Positions 7,630-14,095 are shown, counted from the first letter of the stretch. The stretch is 21,766 nucleotides of DNA from Candidatus Moranbacteria bacterium UBA1302 (GCA_002307715.1 DBUA01000013.1:11875-33640), one strand, 5' to 3'. Numbers and translations: made by a program. The notes: a model not told the origin generated them from the sequence alone.

Positions 7630-8124
7630 TTACACTTCAGGAATCAGGAATGCGAACCCGCGGTACCTTTCGAACAGAAAATGGTTCGCATTGATTGTTG
7701 CAAAAACCATATTCTTCTCATCGACACCGTAACCGAAACTCAGCAGGACGCCTTGATCGAATTCGCCCACCACAACTGGCTTATGCATGGTTGTGACGAA
7801 CGCCAGACCAGACGCCTCGAGTGTCTCGTCCGACACGGACAAACGTAAAAGTCGATTCACGAACATGGGAGCTTCAACCCAACCACGCCGTGTCGCTTCC
7901 ATTCGAACATTCTCCAATGTCCGGCTACCATCAGGAACTTCATTCCCGTGGATGATCCCCATACGATATCGCTTCCCCAGAACAGGCGGTTCTGAAGAAG
8001 GATGGTACATGGCTTCAATAGCCACATTCCCAACTTTGATACCCGCAAAGACCAGGTCATCAACAGCTTCATGCTGATGATAGCCATCGTATACCACTGT
8101 CACGATACGCTCATTTGACCACAT
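7630..8124 (-). CDS. Unrecognised protein, 164 residues (orphan gene A in the suf locus)
   Basis: I do not recognise this protein. It has no signal peptide, membrane segment, cysteine cluster or nucleotide-binding motif; it is a mixed, probably soluble protein with glycine-aromatic stretches (LLSFGYGVDEKNMVFATINANHF). It looks like a real gene because it has a consensus promoter (8199-8227), the ribosome binding site AGGAG (8131-8135, six bases before the ATG), and a terminator after the stop. It has its own transcription unit and lies opposite to the suf genes between sufD and sufS. The strong Shine-Dalgarno sequence is unlike nearly all genes in the window. A short leader block resembles that of the next gene (8298-8933). 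Confidence 0.8.
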   Translation of the reverse strand: MWSNERIVTVVYDGYHQHEAVDDLVFAGIKVGNVAIEAMYHPSSEPPVLGKRYRMGIIHGNEVPDGSRTLENVRMEATRRGWVEAPMFVNRLLRLSVSDETLEASGLAFVTTMHKPVVVGEFDQGVLLSFGYGVDEKNMVFATINANHFLFERYRGFAFLIPEV

Positions 8125-8198
8125 GGTTCTCTCCTAAAAAAACATTTCACCTGGAAACGTCCAGATACGATTCTCATGTTAAAAAACTATAACATTCT

Positions 8199-8227
8199 AT
8201 TATATCATTTTTATATGAATATGTCAA
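8199..8227 (-). promoter_or_regulatory. Consensus promoter of orphan gene A
   Basis: On the minus strand, a perfect TTGACA (8227-8222), 17 bases, and a perfect TATAAT (8204-8199), with TGA before the -10 (extended -10). Together with the HxlR promoter at 14037 it is the closest to consensus in the window. The leader to the ATG at 8124 is about 68 bases, longer than for most genes here. It holds a small hairpin CTGGA-CGTT-TCCAG (8151-8164). Confidence 0.85.
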
Positions 8228-8245
8228 TATTATACAAACAAAAAA

Positions 8246-8271
8246 GAGTGCACAAACGATGCTGTGCACTC
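8246..8271 (-). terminator. Terminator of orphan gene B
   Basis: Nine-base arms GAGTGCACA (8246-8254) and TGTGCACTC (8263-8271) with an 8-base loop. On the minus strand the hairpin is followed by TTTTTTGTTTG, a good intrinsic terminator 26 bases past the stop at 8298. It separates orphan gene B from the promoter of gene A. Confidence 0.85.
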
Positions 8272-8297
8272 CCAGGTTGATAACGTCACGAATCGTG

Positions 8298-8933
8298 TCA
8301 AGCTTTGAAAATGAAATGCACCGGATGACCATGCTGAAGCACATCGCTTATCTTGAAACGTTCCACTCGAAACGCTCCATCAAATGCACGCGATACTACG
8401 ACAGCATATGGCATCGAACCATGGGTGTCTTGCACTAAAAACACGATCCGGCTACCGGAGCACCATTCGCCTTTGATAATCTTATCGACGAGTATCCGGG
8501 CCTGAAGCGGTGATAAACAGAAACCGGTAATTGAAACGTGATCGAAATACCGATAACAATCACGGATCAGCACCGTCTCATATCCGTTTTTCGCCAAACG
8601 AACAAGTGTTTTGACTGAGCACAGCACATCCTGCACTGGCGCATAAAAAAGCTCCTGCAAAGCGCTATCAAAACCTGCGCGAAATGCGATTTCTTCAGCT
8701 TCGGGAAAGCCTTGCGCCAGATTGTCTCCAGCGCTCAACACCAGTTCCACTGCGGGTTCCCAAACAATAGATGGGGGATGGAATCGTTCCGATGATACAT
8801 CAGCCAGTGCTGACTGGATAGCCTGTTGGATTGATGCCGGATCCAACTCCGAAAAATCATGTCCCGCATGAATCAACTCGATAATCGCCGCCGTAAAAGC
8901 TTCCTCCACGGCGTTAAGCTCAAGATGTGACAT
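8298..8933 (-). CDS. Unrecognised protein, 211 residues (orphan gene B in the suf locus)
   Basis: I do not recognise this protein. The N-terminal 90 residues look helical and acidic (MSHLELNAVEEAF, IQQAIQSALADV), the rest is mixed with four scattered cysteines, and no membrane segment or known motif is visible. The start at 8933 is chosen because AAGGAG (8948-8943) lies nine bases before this ATG. An upstream TTG at 9056 in the same frame falls on the -35 box of the predicted promoter and cannot be the start. The gene has its own promoter and terminator. It is divergent from sufS, and their promoters face apart in the 8934-9148 gap. Confidence 0.8.
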   Translation of the reverse strand: MSHLELNAVEEAFTAAIIELIHAGHDFSELDPASIQQAIQSALADVSSERFHPPSIVWEPAVELVLSAGDNLAQGFPEAEEIAFRAGFDSALQELFYAPVQDVLCSVKTLVRLAKNGYETVLIRDCYRYFDHVSITGFCLSPLQARILVDKIIKGEWCSGSRIVFLVQDTHGSMPYAVVVSRAFDGAFRVERFKISDVLQHGHPVHFIFKA

Positions 8934-9027
8934 ATTATCCTTCTCCTTGCAAAGAACAACTCTTTCCGTTTTCACCCGGAAACAAAACCGCTGCGATACC
9001 GCCCAAAGCAATGTCCAGCGATTCTTC

Positions 9028-9056
9028 TTCATATCACTTCCGAAGAAGAACGTCAA
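9028..9056 (-). promoter_or_regulatory. Promoter of orphan gene B
   Basis: On the minus strand, TTGACG (9056-9051), 17 bases, then TATGAA (9033-9028), preceded by TGA as an extended -10. The predicted leader is about 88 bases and contains the arms TTTCCG and CGGAAA (8963-8968, 8977-8982), which can form a hairpin upstream of the ribosome binding site. Confidence 0.65.
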
Positions 9057-9068
9057 CTGAACGTACTC

Positions 9069-9097
9069 TTGCTATTCTCTCTCATCCATGCTATAAA
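9069..9097 (+). promoter_or_regulatory. Promoter of the sufS-sufU-fdx-sufT operon
   Basis: TTGCTA (9069-9074), 17 bases, then TATAAA (9092-9097), with TGC before it as an extended -10. The predicted start is near 9104, just before the inverted repeat at 9107. The layout copies that of the rrf2-sufCBD promoter. Confidence 0.7.
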
Positions 9098-9106
9098 GAA
9101 ACATAT

Positions 9107-9131
9107 AAATCAGACTTATTTAGTCTGTTTT
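9107..9131. promoter_or_regulatory. Inverted repeat, probable Rrf2 operator, copy 2
   Basis: Arms AAATCAGAC (9107-9115) and GTCTGTTTT (9123-9131) around the 7-base spacer TTATTTA. Eight of nine arm positions pair, and the left arm is identical to copy 1 at 4328-4352. It lies just downstream of the predicted sufS transcription start, which fits repression. T7 follows the right half-site, so a weak attenuator hairpin is an alternative. Confidence 0.7.
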
Positions 9132-9148
9132 TTTAGAAGCATCATCAT

Positions 9149-10369
9149 ATGGAACTTCCAGATACATTCAAAAAATACTTTCCTTTTTTCGGCCATAATC
9201 CACATATAATCTACCTGGATTCGGCCGCAACAACGCTCAAACCATCCTCCGTAATCAAATCGGAGCAGGAATATCTTGAGCGTCTTTCCTCTAACGTCGG
9301 GCGAGGACTTTACCCTCTTGCTGAAACAACGACAAGCGTCTTTGAAGATGCCCGCTCAACCATCGCGCATTTCATCGGAGCCAAAAACGAAGAAATCATC
9401 TTCACAGCCGGAACAACCGATAGTATCAACATGGCTGCAAGACTTATCGAACCCCTCCTTTCTGAAAAACATACCATCATAACGACCGAGCTCGAACATC
9501 ATTCGAACTTCCTTCCTTGGAAAGAACTCGCCCGACGTACCGAGGCACGATGTATCATCTCACCGATAACATCCGAAGGAATGATTGACACCGAAGCGCT
9601 CGCGCATCTCGCTGCTGCATGTCCCGCTATCATCGCTTTCACCGCCGTATCCAATGTGACCGGAGCTATCAATCCGGTTGCGGACATCATCAAATGTGTA
9701 CGGACACGATGTCCTGGAGCTATCATCCTCGTCGATGCCGCTCAAGCGATTGGACATATGCCGATCGATGCGAAAGCATGGGATGCTGATTTCATCGCTT
9801 TCTCCGGACATAAAATATTCGCTCCGACCGGCATTGGAATACTCTATGGGCGAAAAGCGCTTCTAGAAAGTCTTTCTCCGTGCCGTTTCGGTGGCGGTAT
9901 GGTACTGGATGCCGTTGCCGATATGCCGGAATACAAAAACGCGCCGGAACGTTTCGAAGCCGGTACGCCGAACATAGGTGGCGGTATAGCGCTCGCTGCT
10001 GCCATACGTTTCGTAGAAAGTATCGGTTTTGCAGCTATCCGTAACCACGAACAACGTCTTACCGCATATGCTCTCCATGAATTGAAATCCGCGCTAGGGG
10101 CCGCTATCCGTATCATCGGACCGGACAGTATCGATCAACGCGGAAACATCATCTCCTTCGAAATAGATGGCATTCATCCGCATGATATCGCCCATCTGCT
10201 CGGTGAAAACGGCATCTGCGTTCGAGCTGGCGAGCACTGCGCCGCACCGCTCCATCGTGCGCTCGGACTGACTGCCACTACCCGCCTATCATTCTCAATA
10301 TACAACACCGAAGAAGATATCGATCAACTTGTCCGACGACTCAAAGAAATAAGGAAGATACTAACCTAA
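9149..10369 (+). CDS. sufS: SufS, cysteine desulfurase (group II)
   Basis: SufS is a PLP enzyme that takes sulfur from cysteine and passes it as persulfide to SufU. Seen: YLDSAATTLKP (22-32), FTAGTTDSIN, ELEHHSN (114-120) with the PLP-stacking histidine, VDAAQAIGH with Asp196, AFSGHKIFAPTGIG with the PLP lysine Lys222, FEAGTPN, and RAGEHCAAPLHRALG with catalytic Cys364 in the short lobe typical of group II. The length of 406 residues is standard. It starts the second suf operon. It has no Shine-Dalgarno sequence but has a promoter and the shared inverted repeat upstream. It may also feed sulfur to MnmA, since no other desulfurase is in the window; that is inference. Confidence 0.97.
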   Translation: MELPDTFKKYFPFFGHNPHIIYLDSAATTLKPSSVIKSEQEYLERLSSNVGRGLYPLAETTTSVFEDARSTIAHFIGAKNEEIIFTAGTTDSINMAARLIEPLLSEKHTIITTELEHHSNFLPWKELARRTEARCIISPITSEGMIDTEALAHLAAACPAIIAFTAVSNVTGAINPVADIIKCVRTRCPGAIILVDAAQAIGHMPIDAKAWDADFIAFSGHKIFAPTGIGILYGRKALLESLSPCRFGGGMVLDAVADMPEYKNAPERFEAGTPNIGGGIALAAAIRFVESIGFAAIRNHEQRLTAYALHELKSALGAAIRIIGPDSIDQRGNIISFEIDGIHPHDIAHLLGENGICVRAGEHCAAPLHRALGLTATTRLSFSIYNTEEDIDQLVRRLKEIRKILT

Positions 10370-10415
10370 AAAACGCGCATCCGTCAACCTACAATCCAGA
10401 TTCAACTCTCGCATT

Positions 10416-10823
10416 ATGTCCATCTACCAAGATCTTATTCTCGACCATTATCGGAATCCGAGAAATCAAAAACCGGTCATCGCTCCGACACATCAAGCAG
10501 TAGCCCATAATCCGACATGCGGCGATAAACTCGGCATGGAGCTTCGCATCGAAGACAATATCATACGTGAGATAGGATTCATCGGGTCCGGCTGCGCCAT
10601 ATCGCAAGCGAGTGCATCGCTTCTTACGGAACATACAAAAGGCATGCTCGTCGAAGAAGCGCTCGCTCTCGACCCTGAAAAAACACTACAATTACTGGGT
10701 GTAACACTCTCGCCTGCACGTCTCAAGTGCGCACTTCTCTCGTTAGAAACGCTAAAAAAAGCTTTACATCAGCATAAAAACCCACCAGAAAATCTATCCA
10801 CATCCCAACTACCGAAAAAATGA
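10416..10823 (+). CDS. sufU: SufU, zinc-dependent sulfur acceptor for SufS (compact form)
   Basis: SufU accepts the persulfide from SufS by zinc-ligand exchange. Seen: YQDLILDHYRNPRN, NPTCGD with Cys35 and Asp37, GSGCAISQASASLLTE with Cys60, and ARLKCALL with Cys105, which together form the Cys3-Asp zinc site. RLKC with lysine rather than the histidine of IscU (KIHC) supports SufU. The spacing from Cys60 to Cys105 is 45 residues, while Bacillus subtilis SufU has 62 (Cys66 to Cys128), so the roughly 20-residue insertion usually taken as a SufU hallmark seems absent. It follows sufS by 46 bases. The tail after 120 is polar and probably disordered. Confidence 0.93.
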   Translation: MSIYQDLILDHYRNPRNQKPVIAPTHQAVAHNPTCGDKLGMELRIEDNIIREIGFIGSGCAISQASASLLTEHTKGMLVEEALALDPEKTLQLLGVTLSPARLKCALLSLETLKKALHQHKNPPENLSTSQLPKK

Positions 10824-10868
10824 TTGGGTGGTTACCTCAACGTTAGATACCAAAACCGGAAAATCTGG

Positions 10869-10874
10869 TACACT
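10869..10874 (+). promoter_or_regulatory. Possible internal extended -10 before the second ferredoxin
   Basis: TGG followed by TACACT lies about 37 bases before the ferredoxin ATG, in the 87-base gap after sufU. No convincing -35 box is present at 17 bases, so this is weak. The gap is otherwise AT-rich and holds nothing else I can name. Confidence 0.3.
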
Positions 10875-10910
10875 TATATTAAAGATTGATAAACAATAAT
10901 ACACACCCCT

Positions 10911-11180
10911 ATGGCATGGAAAGACGAAGCGAAGACGGCAGGACCAATAAAACTCAAGAACGGATGGACAGTCGAAGTCGATCATACTGTTTGCATTGGT
11001 GCTGCTCCATGCACCGCCATCGCTCCGAATGCGTTCGCTCTCGACTCTAACGGAAAGGCGAGTATCCTCTCCACTGTCGATGAAGACGACATGGAGACCG
11101 TATTGAACGCTGCACGGGCTTGCCCGGTCGCCGCTATCATTATCAAGGATGAAACCGGTAAAGTCATATTTCCAGCCTGA
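10911..11180 (+). CDS. Ferredoxin with Cys-x2-Ala-x2-Cys motif, probably [3Fe-4S]
   Basis: An 89-residue ferredoxin-fold protein. The cluster motif reads VCIGAAPCTAIAPNAF, with Cys28, Ala31, Cys34 and the remote Cys71-Pro (ARACPVAAI). The middle cysteine of the usual C-x2-C-x2-C is alanine, leaving three ligands. Ferredoxins with this replacement are known, for instance partners of actinobacterial cytochromes P450, and usually hold a [3Fe-4S] cluster. Here it lies between sufU and the SufT-like gene, so a role in electron supply to, or storage within, iron-sulfur assembly is plausible but unproven. It starts 87 bases after sufU and ends 23 bases before the next gene. The other ferredoxin in the window (2738) keeps all four ligands. 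Confidence 0.9.
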   Translation: MAWKDEAKTAGPIKLKNGWTVEVDHTVCIGAAPCTAIAPNAFALDSNGKASILSTVDEDDMETVLNAARACPVAAIIIKDETGKVIFPA

Positions 11181-11203
11181 ACCGATTCCGCTACATATCA
11201 GAT

Positions 11204-11533
11204 ATGACATCCTCGACGCATACGCCATCTGAAACTCTATCTGCTGCCGTGACAAAACAGCTAGCAAAAGTGCTCGACCCCGAACTCGGCGTTTCAATCA
11301 CGGATCTCGGCCTGATTTATGGTGTTGAAATATCAAATACTGGCGTTTGTGTCATAACCATGACACTCACGACAATCGGCTGCCCGCTTTTCGGATCGAT
11401 TCAAAAAGAAATCGAGGACCGTGTCATGGAGCTCGAAGGCATCGAAGACATAAAGATAGATCTGGTTTTCGAACCAACTTGGACACCAGAACGCATGACC
11501 AAAGAAACCCGCATCCGACTTGGCTTGGATTGA
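11204..11533 (+). CDS. sufT: SufT-like Fe-S assembly factor (DUF59/MIP18 family)
   Basis: A 109-residue protein made almost only of the DUF59 domain, which helps iron-sulfur protein maturation in SufT and in eukaryotic MIP18. Seen: DPELGVSITDLGLIYGVEI (25-43), MTLTTIGCPLFGSI with the conserved cysteine, and the C-terminal VFEPTWTPERMTKETRIRLG. It closes the sufS operon, and a hairpin follows. The family also includes PaaD of phenylacetate degradation, but no such genes are present and the suf context decides the call. There is no Shine-Dalgarno sequence; the start is the first ATG of the domain frame. Confidence 0.93.
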   Translation: MTSSTHTPSETLSAAVTKQLAKVLDPELGVSITDLGLIYGVEISNTGVCVITMTLTTIGCPLFGSIQKEIEDRVMELEGIEDIKIDLVFEPTWTPERMTKETRIRLGLD

Positions 11534-11550
11534 GTCAGAAACGATCAAAA

Positions 11551-11580
11551 AAACAGGCTCTTCACACGAGGAGCCTGTTT
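11551..11580. terminator. Terminator between sufT and the convergent pseudouridine synthase gene
   Basis: Ten-base arms AAACAGGCTC (11551-11560) and GAGCCTGTTT (11571-11580). On the minus strand the stem runs into an uninterrupted T tract, making a strong intrinsic terminator for the gene ending at 11627. On the plus strand it is followed by GCATTTTCT, so it should also end the suf transcript, though less ideally. Confidence 0.85.
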
Positions 11581-11626
11581 GCATTTTCTATGAGTCGCTC
11601 TCTGCCGAATCATCATGTAAAAACTC

Positions 11627-12361
11627 TTACAAACCCGCAAGGCCAATACCTTCTAAAAAAGCTTTCTTCGCAGGCCCTTTAAGCAAACGGGCGTTTCCAG
11701 GTTTCAATGAGCCGAGATGCACTCCCATAATACGGGTCCGTACGAGTTTTTCAACAGTCAAACGCGCTTCTGACAACATACGACGAATCTGATGTTTCTT
11801 GCCTTCAGTCAGCACTATCGACATCGTATGCGTTCCGGTAATCATCACTTTCTTCGCTTTAAGCCATTCGCCATCGCTTCTCACACCGCCTTCAAGCACT
11901 CGTTTTGCGAGTGGAGGAATATCCTCGCGGACCGTCACTTCATATTCTTTCTCGTGAGCGAATCTCGGATGCAGCAACCGTTCTGTAATACGCCCATCAT
12001 CAGTCAAAATAATCAGACCCTCCGAATCCTTATCGAGTCGCCCGACTGGGAACATGCCAGGAAGACCGGCGACATCCTCTATGGAACGCTCATGTTCAGT
12101 CGGCGAATGAGTAATGATGCCGCGCGGCTTATAATATGCGACATACGAAAAACTCTCAGCGAGCGCTCGTTGATCCTGGATAAGCTCGACGATATCAGTA
12201 CTTTCCACACGGCTTCCCAGTGAGGCTTTCTTCCCATTGATAAACACCTTCCCTTCTTCGATAAGAGCATCCGCTCCTCGACGAGTCGCAAAGCCTTTCC
12301 ATGCGAGATATCGATTGATACGAACAGGAAATATCAGTTCATCTTCCATAACGATATGCAT
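11627..12361 (-). CDS. rRNA pseudouridine synthase, RsuA/RluB/RluF family
   Basis: It converts a uridine in ribosomal RNA to pseudouridine. Seen: an N-terminal S4 RNA-binding domain (INRYLAWKGFATRRGADALIEEGKVFINGK, about 15-44), YYKPRGIITH, the catalytic motif VGRLDKDSEGLIILT with Asp110, EKEYEVTV, and the C-terminal GKKHQIRRML. The length of 244 residues is normal. GMFPVGRLDKDSEGL resembles RluB and RluF more than RsuA, but the exact target uridine cannot be told by eye. The first ATG is at 12361; the ATG four codons later is also possible, and neither has a Shine-Dalgarno sequence. It follows the SET gene by 28 bases, probably in one transcript. Confidence 0.92.
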   Translation of the reverse strand: MHIVMEDELIFPVRINRYLAWKGFATRRGADALIEEGKVFINGKKASLGSRVESTDIVELIQDQRALAESFSYVAYYKPRGIITHSPTEHERSIEDVAGLPGMFPVGRLDKDSEGLIILTDDGRITERLLHPRFAHEKEYEVTVREDIPPLAKRVLEGGVRSDGEWLKAKKVMITGTHTMSIVLTEGKKHQIRRMLSEARLTVEKLVRTRIMGVHLGSLKPGNARLLKGPAKKAFLEGIGLAGL

Positions 12362-12389
12362 AAAAATTCATAAGCGATTCCGATACGCC

Positions 12390-12782
12390 TCACTTCGCTG
12401 CTCTGCATTTCTCACATCGGCAGCCACCCGAATCCTTGAGAAACGCGAAATAATCCTTCCCGTAACCATATGTCAATTCTTCGCCTGCTTGGATATTTTT
12501 CCGCGCAACGATGAAAATTCGGCCGCGGCGATTTATAGCTTCGCAATTCGGACGACACGAATGGTTTATATAACGTGCCGTATTCCAACGCGGGCTGCCA
12601 TCGATATCCCAACGTGAATTGACATTGAATATATAGAGATTCTTCGCTGTCTCCATGGTTCGAACCCGATGACCGATATATTCTATGACAGTCACTCCCT
12701 TCCGTATCGGCACCTCCGTAAAAAGTCCGAGTCCGGCGTACGATCGGGCTACGCGAAGATGCTCTGGTTTCTTATGCTCCAT
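12390..12782 (-). CDS. Stand-alone SET-domain protein, probable lysine methyltransferase
   Basis: SET domains transfer methyl groups from S-adenosylmethionine to protein lysines. In 130 residues nearly the whole protein is SET: AGLGLFTEVPIRKG (16-29), VIEYIGHRV, YIFNVNSRWDIDGS (50-63), the cofactor motif NTARYINHSCRPNC (67-80), IFIVARKNIQAGEELTYGYG (89-108) with the catalytic-type tyrosine, and a post-SET zinc motif CRCEKC (121-126), which with Cys76 would bind zinc. The common ELTYDY reads ELTYGY here. The protein is cytosolic and its substrate is unknown; ribosomal or DNA-binding proteins are possible. Such small SET proteins are rare in most bacteria. It lies between the phosphoesterase and the pseudouridine synthase on the same strand. 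Confidence 0.92.
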   Translation of the reverse strand: MEHKKPEHLRVARSYAGLGLFTEVPIRKGVTVIEYIGHRVRTMETAKNLYIFNVNSRWDIDGSPRWNTARYINHSCRPNCEAINRRGRIFIVARKNIQAGEELTYGYGKDYFAFLKDSGGCRCEKCRAAK

Positions 12783-12864
12783 ATTTTCCGATATGCCGAT
12801 AAAAAAATCGCCTAACTAGCGGGCAATCCGTTCCTGTCCACCCTATCAGAATACCCAGGAAAAA

Positions 12865-13971
12865 TCAATCTTTCCGTATCAACGTAATGACTACTATTTC
12901 GGAATCAGTACCGATACGCATCGTAGGCCCCCAAGTTCCGGCGCCGCTTGTCGTATAGATCGAATATGATCCAAACTGATGCAAACCATAATCAAGGCCA
13001 TGATATATCATGGCAGTCACCAGATTGAATGGGAATTCTTGGCCACGATGCGTATGTCCCGAAAGCTGCAATCCGATGCCGGCTGATCGAAAATCCTCCG
13101 TATGCGTCGGCGAGTGAAAAAGGAGGATATTCGGGTAACCGGAAAACTCCGACGATACGCTTTGAAGCGTTTCCAGAACAGTATCAGCAGTGCCACGTTC
13201 TGGATAACCGATACCGATAAGCTTCAGGCCATCAAGGTCAGCCACCTCTCCATCCAATACGCGGATACCAACAGCTGTTACGGCTGAAATCGCTCGTGCC
13301 ACGCCAAGATATGTTTCATGATTTCCTGTCACGAAAAATGTCCCGTACGGCGCGCGTATGCCGGAAAACGGAACGACAAGTCCATCAACATGTTCATCAG
13401 CTCCATCGAACAAGTCTCCTGTAATGACTACCGCTTCCGGATGGATGCTATTGATCTGATCAACGATTGATTGCGAAAAATCGGAACGATATACGGCACC
13501 GAGATGGACATCAGATATCTGGACAATACGCTTCCCTTGCCATTGTTCGGGCAATCCTTCAATGCTAGCTGTCACTTCTCGGATCTTCGGATGAAATGCC
13601 TTCCAAACACCGATCATTACTACGGCAGCAGCTATCATCAAAAGCGCTGCCGGAAAAACCGACGACGAAAAAGCCGAGGATATGCGCCGCATTCCCAAGG
13701 CAATCGTAAGCGCCACAATGCATGGTACGATCGCCCCCAGCCATAAACCTGCACAAAAATACATAGCTCGAGTCATCATGCTCTCTGAAAGATGCATCAT
13801 GATAGAAGCGACCGGAAAAGAAAACGCGAGAAAAATCAGTAGCCCCGAAACGGATACCGCATATTCCGCACACAAAGGAAACAGCCGGATAAGCGCGATT
13901 GCAATATACGCGTGCGCCGCAAAGAACACAGTAATACCTATCACTATGACAGCCACAAATGCCAATGACAT
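12865..13971 (-). CDS. Membrane-anchored metallophosphoesterase (YkuE/YaeI-like)
   Basis: A two-part protein of 368 residues. The first 125 residues form about four membrane helices. The rest is a calcineurin-like phosphoesterase with every metal-binding block: QISDVHLG (151-158), VITGDLFDG (182-190), VTGNHETYLG (214-223), LLFHSPTHTEDF with His286, and LQLSGHTHRGQ (301-311). The C-terminal TSGAGTWGPTMRIGTDSEI is typical of the YkuE-type group. Its location at the membrane suggests a lipid or envelope phosphodiester substrate, but this family has varied substrates and none can be chosen here. A weak promoter lies before it, and it heads the SET and pseudouridine synthase genes. Confidence 0.92.
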   Translation of the reverse strand: MSLAFVAVIVIGITVFFAAHAYIAIALIRLFPLCAEYAVSVSGLLIFLAFSFPVASIMMHLSESMMTRAMYFCAGLWLGAIVPCIVALTIALGMRRISSAFSSSVFPAALLMIAAAVVMIGVWKAFHPKIREVTASIEGLPEQWQGKRIVQISDVHLGAVYRSDFSQSIVDQINSIHPEAVVITGDLFDGADEHVDGLVVPFSGIRAPYGTFFVTGNHETYLGVARAISAVTAVGIRVLDGEVADLDGLKLIGIGYPERGTADTVLETLQSVSSEFSGYPNILLFHSPTHTEDFRSAGIGLQLSGHTHRGQEFPFNLVTAMIYHGLDYGLHQFGSYSIYTTSGAGTWGPTMRIGTDSEIVVITLIRKD

Positions 13972-13992
13972 ACGTTTTTTCTTATCAACTCT

Positions 13993-14021
13993 ATCGTAGC
14001 ATGTTCAGGACGACGAAGAAA
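13993..14021 (-). promoter_or_regulatory. Possible promoter of the phosphoesterase-SET-rlu genes
   Basis: On the minus strand, TACGAT (13998-13993) with TGC before it gives an extended -10. A poor TTTCTT -35 (14021-14016) lies 17 bases upstream. The predicted leader is about 15 bases. The -35 match is weak, so confidence is modest. Confidence 0.4.
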
Positions 14022-14036
14022 CATATTACACCGTTC

Positions 14037-14064
14037 TTGACATGCTCTGTTAATACTATATAAT
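14037..14064 (+). promoter_or_regulatory. Consensus promoter of the HxlR-nitroreductase operon
   Basis: A perfect TTGACA (14037-14042) and a perfect TATAAT (14059-14064) with a 16-base spacer. The -10 box lies inside the palindrome at 14054-14072, so a bound regulator would block it. The predicted leader is about 25 bases. Confidence 0.85.
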
Positions 14065-14072
14065 ATATAGTA
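14054..14072. promoter_or_regulatory. Palindrome over the -10 box, probable HxlR operator
   Basis: TACTATATAATATATAGTA is a perfect 19-base palindrome centred at 14063 and covers the TATAAT box. TACT and AGTA ends are known from sites of HxlR-type regulators such as YodB of Bacillus. A second, smaller palindrome, GTATAT-AAA-ATATAC, follows at 14074-14088, between the promoter and the ATG, and may be a second half of the site. Confidence 0.65.
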
Positions 14073-14095
14073 AGTATATAAAATATACCATAACT

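Noticed and set aside
8934..9056. Longer form of orphan protein B beginning at TTG 9056
   Set aside because: The TTG is part of the predicted -35 box, and a strong Shine-Dalgarno sequence points to the ATG at 8933.
9107..9134. Second CAGAC repeat read as an intrinsic terminator, because T7 follows it
   Set aside because: The stem core is only five pairs, no plus-strand gene precedes it, and the same repeat occurs before rrf2 without a T tract. An attenuator role is not fully excluded.
12783..12864. Possible terminator between the phosphoesterase and SET genes
   Set aside because: A T7 run exists on the minus strand, but the only stem before it has about three pairs, too weak to support.
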